Origin: Trematomus loennbergii
Lineage: Eukaryota; Chordata; Actinopteri; Perciformes; Nototheniidae
Length of the DNA stretch: 64,000 nucleotides
Assembly: GCA_012861695.1 (NCBI GenBank)
Contig: JAAOOA010000026.1
Location: 16,005,937-16,069,936 of the forward strand
Direction: 5' to 3'
Part shown: piece by piece, positions 54,314 through 64,000 of the stretch
How the letters are laid out: every line of letters begins with the position of its first letter
Position numbering within the stretch: the stretch's first letter is position 1
Made by a program: the position numbers and the translations under genes
The notes under the pieces: model-generated
What the model saw: the letters and a program-made list of their open reading frames with translations, nothing else
What the model was told of the DNA's origin: nothing
The model's database searches: none

Positions 54314-57300
54314 TTTCGTTACTATAACACGAAATGCCGTGAGACTGTGTTGAACCTTGATGTCCAGTTCAATTCATTCTGTTACCAGATGCTATGTTTT
54401 ACTCTCTCCTAATGTTTCCTGACTCCTTTATAGAAGCAAGATAGAGGTGAATTGCACATTTGTGCCCAGTATTCCATGGAGTCTGACAATAATCTGAACA
54501 AAAGGCCTATGCTATTATAAACAAAACATTTTATTAACAGCTCATTAATTACACTTCTCTCAGCACAGGGGTTTACGAGGCAGTATGTATAATGATACAA
54601 AAAACGTTGTTAGGGGAGCAGAGAGAGACTGAAGGAGTGTTGCTAGTGTCACTGGAAAACTGGAGGAAAATTGATAATGTTTCAGTGATGAATGATGGTG
54701 CCAGCACACCTGCGGATCCTGTTAAGGAGCAAGGAGAGGGCTGTTGATCTAAATCATTGATGGCCCGCACTGATGGCTCACGCTGAGGTCCTACCTCGAA
54801 CAGGTTCTTAACACAGAGCACGTTTTCTATTAGAGCAGTCACTGAAACAAGGTGGGAGCAGGTGTGGGGCTATTTCCACTGCTGCAGCCAATGTAACAGT
54901 GACAGAAACAGAGACCATCTTTAGAGGACAAGGAGGGAAACGTGTTCTGTGGATTCAAGCGTTGAATCTCTAAGAAACACACCAAATCTTTTTCCTACTT
55001 TGTAATGTTTGCATCCTGAAATATTGAATTTACTTGGTTTGTCATAACACATGTCTTAAAGTTTTCCTTGACAGAAAGGTTTATGTGTCAGAAGCCCATG
55101 TATTGGTTTTTATTCAAGTTGGAGTAGTGTGACAGTTAAGCAATGTGCCCTTTGCTTTCTTGCCAAGAGTTGTAGAAAATGCTGCCCCCACATCTATTTG
55201 TTTATTATAAAGCTGAAACCAGGAGATGGCTTGCTTAGCATGAAGCAAGTGGAAACGGCTAGTCTTGCTGTACAAAAATCTCAATTCTCAATTAGTTAGG
55301 CTATACATTTATTGTTTATTCTGTACAGAAACGTAGTTTTAAAACTACAAGTGGCCGTTATACGAAGGATTATCAAGCTGAGGTGTAACAGGTTAATGTA
55401 GAAGATCAAACAGGTGAGTTATATAAGAAATTCAACCCCTGCACAGTTAGACTGAAAGAGCAAATTAGCCATAAAGAATTAAAATGTTTTTGTACCAGGC
55501 TGTGAAAAATCTTTATTTTTGTTAAGTTGGTTTTTAGAGCGAGCGAGCCATTCAAGAACAACAGTTTTTGGCATACATGAGCTGGCTTTATTTTTCAGAA
55601 CCGGAGGTAACCGCATGTAACCGCATGATTTCACCAGACAGTGCCTCATACCTTTATTATTGCTTTGATTTGGTTTGTCGTTAAACTTTGGAACAGGAGC
55701 AGATATTATTAAAAGTATGAGAAAAACTGAAAGGTTTTCATAAACTTTATCGATCCCCACAATGGGAGGTTTTAAAAACGACTTAGATTGATTCCCTGTT
55801 ATTTGCAGGGGACAAGGTAACAGATACTGTAAATACCAAACTGATGAATTTTATGATGGTGTTCAGAAAGTTGACATTCCTTTATTACTATGGTACATTT
55901 TGTACAGCAGCTAACAGGGATGTTATTGTCGGAACACTCGCATACTGTAAACACGCACTCATCTCTTCACTTACATATGTAAAACACTGTCATGACAGAA
56001 CGCAGCTCTAGAGTGGCTTTTAAAATAAGGCCCTTATGGTAAGAGGAGTGCAAAACTCCACATACTGAAGTGGCACTTCTCTGGCCCTGCATAATTATGG
56101 ATTTTGACATCAAAACAAGGGCTACTTTAAGTCATCAAAATACAGTAGTAGATCTGTGGCACTTCCAGCATTACACCTTTGTTAGTAAATGCTGATTTAC
56201 TGTCTGGTAATTATTTGAATCATTGAGTAATAAGCACGTTAACACAAGATAACAACAATAATTTCCTCAGAGTGACGGATGCTGGATTTGCCTTTATCAA
56301 AACTGAATTTCTTTGACCTTCGATGGACTATGACCTCTCCGGGATGTTTCTCTGCCCAGTTCATGCTGGGATGGATCGATGGATGATTTATTTATTTATT
56401 ATACCCTGTTGTGCCTCTGTAGAGTACAGGAGAAATCTGAATTTTGAACAACTCAAGAAGACTCTTTTCCTGCTACACCAGAGTGCGTGTGAATAGAGCA
56501 GGAGGGTTTGCTCAGATATGTGACAAAAAAGCAGTCCTTTGAAAAAACTGAGTTGAAAATGTGGAGGATCAGTAGAAGAAGCCTCTTAATAAATCCTGTC
56601 TCCCATCCGCATAAATAAACAAACAAACAAAACAACTGTTTTGTATTCGCTTTGAACCTTAAGGCACTTTAATTTGACGGGCATGGTCTTTTATGTCAGG
56701 GGATCTGGGTCGAGCTTAGTCAATTGTGCAGCGTCAAGCTTGGTGAATGATGTGGCTCGGAGAGAACGATTTTTCAAAACATACTCGAGGAACTTTACCA
56801 GTCTGTATGTACAGTATGTTCACCATACTGTGCTGCATTCTCATTCATGTGGCAACACTTCTAACTAAAACGTGCAAAGCAGACTGATGAGCAAATGGAT
56901 GTTTTGACGTTCTGATTATGTAAAACTGAAAAAGCTTTATTTTGACATACAGTAATGTGGAACACATTATTCAGATGCTACGATTATCATAATGTTGTGA
57001 CTTTATACAGCAAGTCTAACTTGGACTGGCGGCACTAAGACGTTTTAAGCCTTCAGCACTAAGACAGCAGAACTTAATACTGCTGAATAGAAAACATATT
57101 TTTATTTTCTCCTGAACGCCATTGATGAATGACTTCTATAATGGATCTGAATAAGGAATTGTAGCAGCCAATGAAGAATATATGCTTGCATGGCCTTTTG
57201 TGAAATGAATGACTGTTTGGTTGATTGATCATAAAATGGTCCCGGATTAGCCTGAGAATGTTAATAATGATAACGAATCATATGTAATTGTAGGCATACT

Positions 57301-59145
57301 TCTCTCCTCAGAGGAAGCACAGAGTGGGCTGACAGAGAAGTGTTACCCCTATGCCAGCGTTTCCTTGGTGAAAGACATTTTGTGCTTTTCCGTTATGCTT
57401 TTGAAGATCTGGTGAACACAGAAGTGTAATGAGGTTTACAAAATTCTTGCATTTCAGACGTGCACTTTCTTCACTTCAAGAAAGGAGCTTCTACTGATAT
57501 ATGGATTTAATTGGCTGTCATTTAATCTCTTTCATGAACTCCTGGAGTTTAATGGCATACAACAGATACATCATGTAGCACCAGTTGTCTAGATAGACGA
57601 TGGAAAATGAGCATATGACCATGAAATATTACATGAAAAACGATTTGAAATGGAAATTCAATGGTTCCAGCAGTAAGCGTTTATCTGCTGGAGAGTCATG
57701 AGACAGTAAATATAGGCGAGCTGTGTGAATCATTAGTGACAGTGCACTGAGGTTAAGGAGACTGTCAGTCAAAGGAGACATGGAATAGTTAAGATGCATG
57801 CATACTGGTGCCTTGCGGGTGGGCACCGAAGCGTGTGTGCATCTGCATTATGATTCAAGATTTAAATGGATAATTCACCTTGATGTTACGGAGGCAGTTT
57901 ACAGTGATTCGCTACAGAGTTAACAATAATGTTCTACTGTTTAAAATTCCTACTGTAAAATGTTCTCTTTATGTGCACCCTCTACAGGGAGGTCTGAGTG
58001 CATCTACAGGTCAGCGCCGCTGGATTTAATAAGGGTTTCCGAGTTTAGCTTGAGGACATTTCAGGAGGTTGGATAATTGCCATATTGGGGGCTTGAACTT
58101 AGTTTCTTTATTGAAGGACCTTGCTTGTCATTAAGCAACCACAATGTATAATGTTTCAAAATAAAAGTATCTGCTTTAGGTACTCTCAACTTTAGACTTT
58201 ATACACAGCAGGCTTCCTTTGATTTCATTCAATTGAAATTGATTTTATGATGTGACTTAACCTTGGGTGTGTCATCCTTATCAGTCAGTGTTGCCCAGGG
58301 AACCAAACAAAACTACTTAGCAAATGTGCTTGTTAATGTTAATTATGATACACAGTGGTAGCATCAGTTTGTAATCGTTATATTATGAATGATGTATCTA
58401 TTTTCCAGCAACATGTCACATAACATTGCTTCTACAACATGGCCAAGCTTTAATTATCGTAGGGCATCAACTGGTTTATCGTTTATCATTAAAGTCCAAA
58501 GAGATTCAATTAAATGCACCTTGAGCCAAATTCAAACTCTCACAGCTGTTTACATAAAGTCAGAGAAATATCTCAAAAGAAGCCTCCTGGAAGTTTGAAA
58601 ATCGAACTTCAAAATAAAAGCAAGAGTTAAAACGTGCAGGTGGATCTGAAATGGAAATATATATATATTATTTTGGATAGGAGAAAGACAAATGACTTCA
58701 CAAATGAATGAACAAAAGCTGTTCAGTGATCTTTGTACAATATTTTTCAACATAATTATGTTTGTTGGCATTATCAAGGAAGGAAATAACATTGTTTTAT
58801 ATTGATGAGCATGTTAATGGCCATATCTACAACAGCTACCAAAAGTCCTATTTAAATTCAATACCTGATTATTTTATCACTTACATTGATTTAATGGACC
58901 ATTTAAAAATCCATGTTTATCCAATAAAAATGTGCAATTTAATAATGTAGTCGAACAGATACTTAAATCATAAGTTATGACAGCCCAAGAGGGATATTTT
59001 TTTTATGTTTAAGATATAACAATTTAATTGTAACGTGATATGAATAAGAAAACAAGCCATTATTTTGCAATCAGCACATTTGCTATACATCTGATAAAGT
59101 AAGCATACACAATTTTAACAGCAGGCTACTTTTAATTTCTCAAGT
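54314..59145. other. Intergenic sequence upstream of the mmp17 candidate
   Basis: No gene or named repeat. A short TTTATCGATCCCCACAATGGG near 55748 resembles a reversed LINE terminus. Distal regulatory elements may lie here but cannot be identified by eye. Confidence 0.45.
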
Positions 59146-59658
59146 CCAGCGGCGAGGATTTTATTTTGGGAGTGGTTTCCGGAAGTGTATTAGGGTATTT
59201 TGGCTGACTTGAGGTTGCTCTCTGATGCTCCCGAGCCACAACCGCACGCAGCTGCTCTCATGTTCCAGCGCTCGAGACGCTACGACGGAGAGGGGTGCTC
59301 GCGCTGCTTGCTCCAGGGATTTTACCTCAGTTGGACTTGAGATAAAACAAGAACTCGCAGTTTATCTCCGAACATGACCACTTAGATTACTTATCACTGC
59401 AAGTTGTGGGCATTCAACTGCTCTCATGTTTGCAAGTGTTTTCTCCCGCACCGGTTTTAATGTGTTTCATGTGTTTGCGCTCAACAGTGAGGTAGACTTA
59501 TTCTTATTCGGAAAGATTTTACCAGACTGTCGGCGTGAGATTTATCCGGTGGATGCAGCTGTCGGGGTCGGTGTCTGAGCCCTGCAGGAGCAGCCTGTCA
59601 TAGGGCAGCATGGTTTCTCTGGTGCTTCACAAGTGGATGAGGAAATATTTCTCCGGAG
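59146..59658 (+). promoter_or_regulatory. mmp17: CpG-rich promoter / 5'UTR of the mmp17 candidate
   Basis: GC and CpG content rise sharply here relative to the AT-rich surroundings (for example CCAGCGCTCGAGACGCTACG at about 59266). A perfect ETS-type site, CCGGAAGTG, lies at 59179-59187. No TATA box is obvious. The transcription start is not visible; several upstream ATGs follow (about 59257, 59371, 59426, 59552 and 59610), so the leader is either long and uORF-rich or starts late. Confidence 0.55.
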
Positions 59659-59723
59659 ATGCTGCTGTTGGTGCCAATTTTGTGGTTTTTACCTCTGACT
59701 GGAGCGGCTCCTTCGCAGACTAA
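59610..59723 (+). other. Upstream ORF overlapping the mmp17 start, 37 codons
   Basis: The ATG at 59610 has the context GCAGCATGG (A at -3, G at +4), stronger than that of the main start at 59659 (G at -3, C at +4). It reads MVSLVLHKWMRKYF onward and stops at TAA 59721-59723, inside the main coding region and in a different frame. If transcribed, it should lower translation of the main ORF. Confidence 0.5.
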
Positions 59724-59745
59724 CGAGCAGCTGGACACCGGGGTG
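59659..59745 (+). CDS. mmp17: Mmp17 (MT4-MMP-like), first coding exon
   Basis: The 29 codons begin MLLLVPILWFLPLTGAAPS and end EQLDTGV, followed by a consensus donor, GTG|gtaagt (59746), in phase 0. The first 16 residues form a classic signal peptide with likely cleavage around GA|APS. An in-frame TGA at 59638-59640 makes this the first possible start in the frame. In human MMP17 a leucine-rich signal is followed by a CAAP...LGV segment and then the propeptide; this exon has the same GAAP...TGV pattern. Family role: a GPI-anchored extracellular metalloproteinase. The catalytic and hemopexin domains would be encoded beyond the window. The identity rests on this short exon plus the sfswap neighbour. 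Which of the fish paralogues it is cannot be told. Confidence 0.65.
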
Positions 59746-60465
59746 GTAAGTTATATTAAACAAATATATATGTTTCACCTACTGACGTAAAAGGTACTCG
59801 GAACTTTAGCCACCTACTAGCAACAGTGAGTGAATGTAAGCTGTGTTTTTTTCTCTATCTTCCTACTTGTGCTACTCTTTAACGTCCAGCGAAGAGCAAG
59901 TGTCTTCTCCCAATACTTGCTCTGAATTTTAAAACCGCTCTGCAGTGCTTTGCAAAAGAAGAGTGGGGGTACACACACGATGAAAAAACACATGAAAAAT
60001 CTAAATATACTGGCAATTGCAACTTTACTTACCTGATCAGGAATCACTCAATTTTCATTGAAATGTCAATGTGTTGCCAAAGGGCCTGTAGCCTTATAAA
60101 TACATACATGTATGCAAAGGGTTGGCCTTGGCTGTATCGAGCTTCTTTCACAGAATGCTGATGTACATTTCCAGGAATTAATCAGATAATTGGAGCTCAC
60201 GGGGACAGGTTTAACCATGAGACATTGTTATTTTATCAGTGAATTTTCTGTTTGGATCCCATACTGTAATGTGGTGGAGCAGTGGGTTGGAGCTACACAC
60301 ATCCACTGAAAGGGGCAACACCTTGGATCAAGAGGCTATTCATTTAATAGCAGATAACCCCAAATAGTAAAATAACAGTGCATTTGATGTATTACCTCAT
60401 ATTTGTATATGGTTTGAATGAGTTATGCGGGATCCACACAGAATGTAAATAGTCAATACCTGTAC

Positions 60466-60493
60466 CATCATCATCATCATCATCATCATCATT
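60466..60493. repeat. (CAT)n microsatellite
   Basis: Nine CAT units, uninterrupted. Confidence 0.95.
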
Positions 60494-61639
60494 ACCACCG
60501 TTTTACAGCATGCAGTCAGACATTTCATTTAATACATTATGCTGTACACGTGAAATATGAGATTATTTTTTCAAACTTTCTTTAACAAAGTTGTAGCCTA
60601 CTTCTTGGTTCAAGCTGATTATCATCTTTGTTTTTGAATCCCCATTTCCAGCTGCATTTCTTTTCTACAATTTCACTCCCCCGGGCAACATCAGTTTTTT
60701 GTTGCTGCTCATCTCAATGTCTGTCCCTCTTTCTTTTAGCACTCAAACTCTTCTCTCTGAAACCCACGCTTGGGGATTAAATATTACTTAACCACAACTA
60801 GAACAAGCGCAGGGAAGTAGATCACTTCTTTACTTATGTTTTGCTTCAAGTTTTCATCCCGTCTACTTTGAGGTGGTGTACAGTACTTTTCCCTTTGTTA
60901 GCTTTATGATTTAGTTATGCGATTGACGATTTTTTTTAACATTTTTAAGTAAAATGCTTCAATCTGGTGCAGCAGAATTACTAAGACTATATCTAGGGGG
61001 TACAACTCTAAACACCCATATGAAAAAGATCGGTTTACATTTTAATAACCAAATAAGTATGTGAACATAACCAATAACCTACCATAGCCAATAACAAATT
61101 AATGTAACGTATTTTATTTTTGTTATTCATTTATATCTTATTTGACCTAGTTAACATTTATTTATTCATGCGTTTTTTTAATATCTCCAGTTTTAAACAA
61201 TATTTTTGGTTTACTGTCCTATAATAGCCTATACATCGGAATGATTTCAAAATTGTTTTTATTTATCCTAATAATTATAAAGGTGTGCCTTGGAAATATT
61301 TGTTTACAGAAATGTGACTAAAACGTTTGAGACCCACTGAGATAACTTTAGACTAAAGTGAACTATCTAAACACTCCGAGTCCTTTACCTCACTGAGCTG
61401 TAGTTATCAATGCGTGCCCTCTCTCTCTTGCTCGCTCGCACTTTGGCTGTGAGCTGCGGGCGCCTGATAAGTCAATATCCCCCACTGTCATCACTTACAG
61501 CGCCCATCGTACAGGGCAAATGAAAAGTGTAACCGGGGTGAAAAGGGTGTTACCTTGACTTAATTACGAATGTTGTTACATCAAGGCTGAAAATTAGGAT
61601 GAGCCAAACAGACAAAAATGTTTTTTTCCCTCCCAGAAC

Positions 61640-61716
61640 TACCAGCGCAGCGCCCCCCCAGATCTGGCGCCCTAGGCGACTGCCTATTTCGCCTATGCCA
61701 AAGACCGGCCCTAGAT
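61640..61716. mobile_element. Orphan hAT-like terminus
   Basis: GGCGCCCTAGGCGACTGCCT and TTCGCCTATGCC followed by GACCGGCCCTAG resemble the right end of a teleost hAT family whose TIR is CAGGGCCGG-like. The partner end is not present. Confidence 0.45.
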
Positions 61717-63047
61717 TGTATGGATATCATTTTCATGCGTAGGGAGATCAAGCTCATTTCAATGTAATCAAATACAGAATGTTGTTGATTGTTGCAAGTG
61801 ACATAGCATTACAACAGCAAACACAAAAGTTAACTTTTTCAATATTTATCTATTAGTGTGAAACCCAGACTTATTGCTGAGGCGAATGCCAACAACCCTG
61901 ACATCCGGACATGGTCTGTTGCACCTACACTCTGAATCAATCCTTTCTGTTTTTTTCAAAAGGTCAGGTTTGCTACACAAGGCAGGAATTTGTTGTCAAA
62001 ACCTGTATACTTCTTCCTAGATGTGTAGCTTTTGCCACTAATAACCAAAGCCTTGAAACAGGCCGTTACATGAACAGATTGCCTTCCTACCCTTGGATTT
62101 ATTGTCTTGTTGTCAGTTGCAACATCATTTTAAGCCATTAACTCTGAGCACCATCCCTAATTTCCTGCTTTCCTGGATGATAATGGAAAGACAATTACAG
62201 AATCAACTCGTTATTCTCTACCAAATTGAAGGTGCCTGTTTTCTTTTATGTAACTGAGGTTATTTATACTTTCTTTCTGTTCTCTTAGTCACACACATAA
62301 CTTTGCATTCTTACACATTTTGAAAAATGTTACATTAGCAAAGCAGATGAATGTGACCAAGTACTAGCATTAAGTATTTAAGTAAAAAAACACTAATTGG
62401 CAACTGATATCTCTCTTCATAAATTAGATTTTACTATAAAATATTTAAAAAACGATTATTTCCGAACCATTGTGAAGTCCTCAAATCCTCGTTAGCTGAA
62501 TAAAGCTAGTTTTGTTAGAGTAATTATTTTCTTTCCCGGGGAATTTGGTGAACTTTGACACTACAAACACTGTGGTATCACTAAATGAAACCTCTATTTG
62601 CCATTTCAGAGAAAATAATACTCTGTGTCTAGATAGAGCTCTATGACTCGGTCCAAAGCTGTGCTGCAGCCTCTGAAGCCTCTGCAGTCTGGGGACAGTT
62701 ACTCTTGTGGTGAAGTCTAGGATGCCCTGTCCCGCTTCAGCAAAAGAAAAGTAACACTGCCAGTGATGGATACAGTCCTGGAAATGTCCTCATTTGTTTT
62801 CAGACTCTTGTTGTATAGCCTAATCGTGCCTCTTAGTAGAGGTCACAGTTGATGCAATACAATTAATAATTTCCTGCATGTACTGTATAACCTCTTCGCG
62901 CAGCTTATTTCTGGACACCTAAAGCCCAACAATTCCTCACTTTGGAGCCAAATTAGCAGGTATAAACCTACAGTATATCATCTGCTAAAAGCCCCTGTGT
63001 GTAGGATTGGATAGTCTTAGTGCTTTTTTTTTTTAGTACATCTTGTT

Positions 63048-63436
63048 TTAAAGGTAGGGTAGGTAAGTTTGAGAAACCGGCTCGAGATACACTTTTTGTT
63101 ATATTCCATGGAATGCTCTTAACATCCCGATAGCAAGGAATATCTTAAGTGCTTTGACAAAAAATCCATACAAAAATGTCATCTGTGGAAGCCGTAGCGC
63201 TGTAAAAAGCACGACCAATCATTTTAGCCGGCCCGGCTAAAATAACTGGATGGCCTACCTGCCTGTCAGCCTTCCATCTGTGCACAAACTTATCTCGTGT
63301 CCTCATTGGTCATGTGCACGTTCGTGTGTGTTGGAGGAGGGGCTCTGTAAGGAAGTGGCAGATTTTCTCCGGTTGTGTATTTTCAAATTCTAGCGATCTC
63401 GAGCCGGTTTCTCAAACTTACCTACCCTACCTTTAA
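63048..63436 (+). mobile_element. TTAA-flanked MITE, family A, copy 5 (long-TIR form, complete)
   Basis: TTAA lies at 63048-63051 and 63433-63436. Both ends carry the extended inverted repeat of about 40 bp (AGGTAGGGTAGGTAAGTTTG then AGAAACCGGCTCGAGAT). The centre (63221-63243) is a perfect 11+1+11 palindrome, ATTTTAGCCGG c CCGGCTAAAAT. This is the best intact reference for the family in the window. Confidence 0.9.
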
Positions 63437-64000
63437 GAGAAAATGTCAAGTTTTGAAGACTCCATTGTTTCAAATGCAACCAAAACCAATCCCTTTATTC
63501 TTGTATCAAACACTCACCCTGTAGGCTTGCATGGTGGCTATGATGGGTTTTATAAAGTTTCTTTCTTGTACAAGAAGAGCAGCTTTAGTGACAGTATGAT
63601 TATTTGTCGAGGTGAAAGAAGAAGACCTGCATTCCCCAGCACCGGAGCAATATTTCTCTCTGTGTCCACACACTTTGAGAAATGGGAGCATCTGAGAAGT
63701 TACTTGCTTTACTCTTAAAGTCCCCCCCCCCCCCTTCTAAAAGGTAAAATGTATGAACTTCCTGTGGCTGGATCCACAAAGACATGAAAGTGCCTTTCAA
63801 GTTTATCATTTTGAACCCAGCTTGACCACTTCTTAAAGGGTATGCAGGTGGAATGATCTTCGTATTGAGTCTGGAGTTTCAGGACGGGTCCTTATATTTC
63901 CACCGTTGTTGGGTGCCCATGAAATAGCTATAAAATACACAGTGTCTTTCTGAAAGCTGCAGGGGGGATGTCATCCCGCCTGCTGTTCAGAGGCCACATG

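Larger units (their letters stand above)
59746..64000 (+). other. mmp17: First intron of the mmp17 candidate (5' part)
   Basis: It starts with gtaagt and runs off the window. It contains a (CAT)n run, an orphan hAT terminus and a complete family A MITE. A poly-C run lies at about 63722-63734. At about 63835 TTAAAGGGTATGCAGG could be another T2-type terminus whose partner would lie outside. No second exon with the expected propeptide (EWLxxxGYLPP-like) was seen. Confidence 0.6.

Overview
This is a gene-poor, repeat-rich piece of a ray-finned (teleost) fish genome. The evidence is eukaryotic splice sites, one- or two-digit-codon exons separated by kilobases, long CA/GA/GATA microsatellites, and many interspersed repeats of teleost type (TTAA-flanked MITEs, hAT MITEs, LINE 3' ends, solo LTRs). 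No rRNA, tRNA, CRISPR, operon or bacterial feature was seen.

Only two protein genes could be supported, both on the + strand. At the left, two exons spell the C-terminus of a protein that I identify as the splicing regulator Sfswap: a 73-nt internal exon at 4579-4651, then the terminal exon with its stop at 9981-9983, a 3'UTR and a poly(A) signal at 10584. At the right, a CpG-rich stretch from about 59150 leads into a first coding exon at 59659-59745. It encodes a signal peptide and the start of a propeptide, which I identify as a membrane-type matrix metalloproteinase of the Mmp17 (MT4-MMP) kind. SFSWAP and MMP17 are same-strand neighbours in human, so the two calls support each other. The first mmp17 intron runs off the window.

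The roughly 48.5 kb between the genes (about 10.6-59.1 kb) is intergenic. No further exon was recognised there. It is dominated by transposable-element debris. The main signal is a set of twelve elements in five sequence families (A-E) whose two ends each abut TTAA. Families A-C carry TTAAAGG-type ends, as in Kolobok/T2 MITEs. Five composite loci contain elements inserted in one another (2606-4067, 14888-16733, 24838-26016, 40365-42523, 48136-50227). In some of them the sequence gives an internal empty-site control. Other content is one decayed hAT transposase fragment (about 5.5-5.9 kb), two related LINE fragments (38.6 and 43.5 kb), three long TG arrays, a 100-bp CT array and a 257-bp GATA/GATG array.

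I did not find an undescribed gene system. The points most worth following up are the terminal symmetrisation in TTAA family A, an insertion sitting in the centre of a palindrome, a 440-bp LINE patch flanked by 17-bp direct repeats, and an overlapping upstream ORF on the putative mmp17 start.
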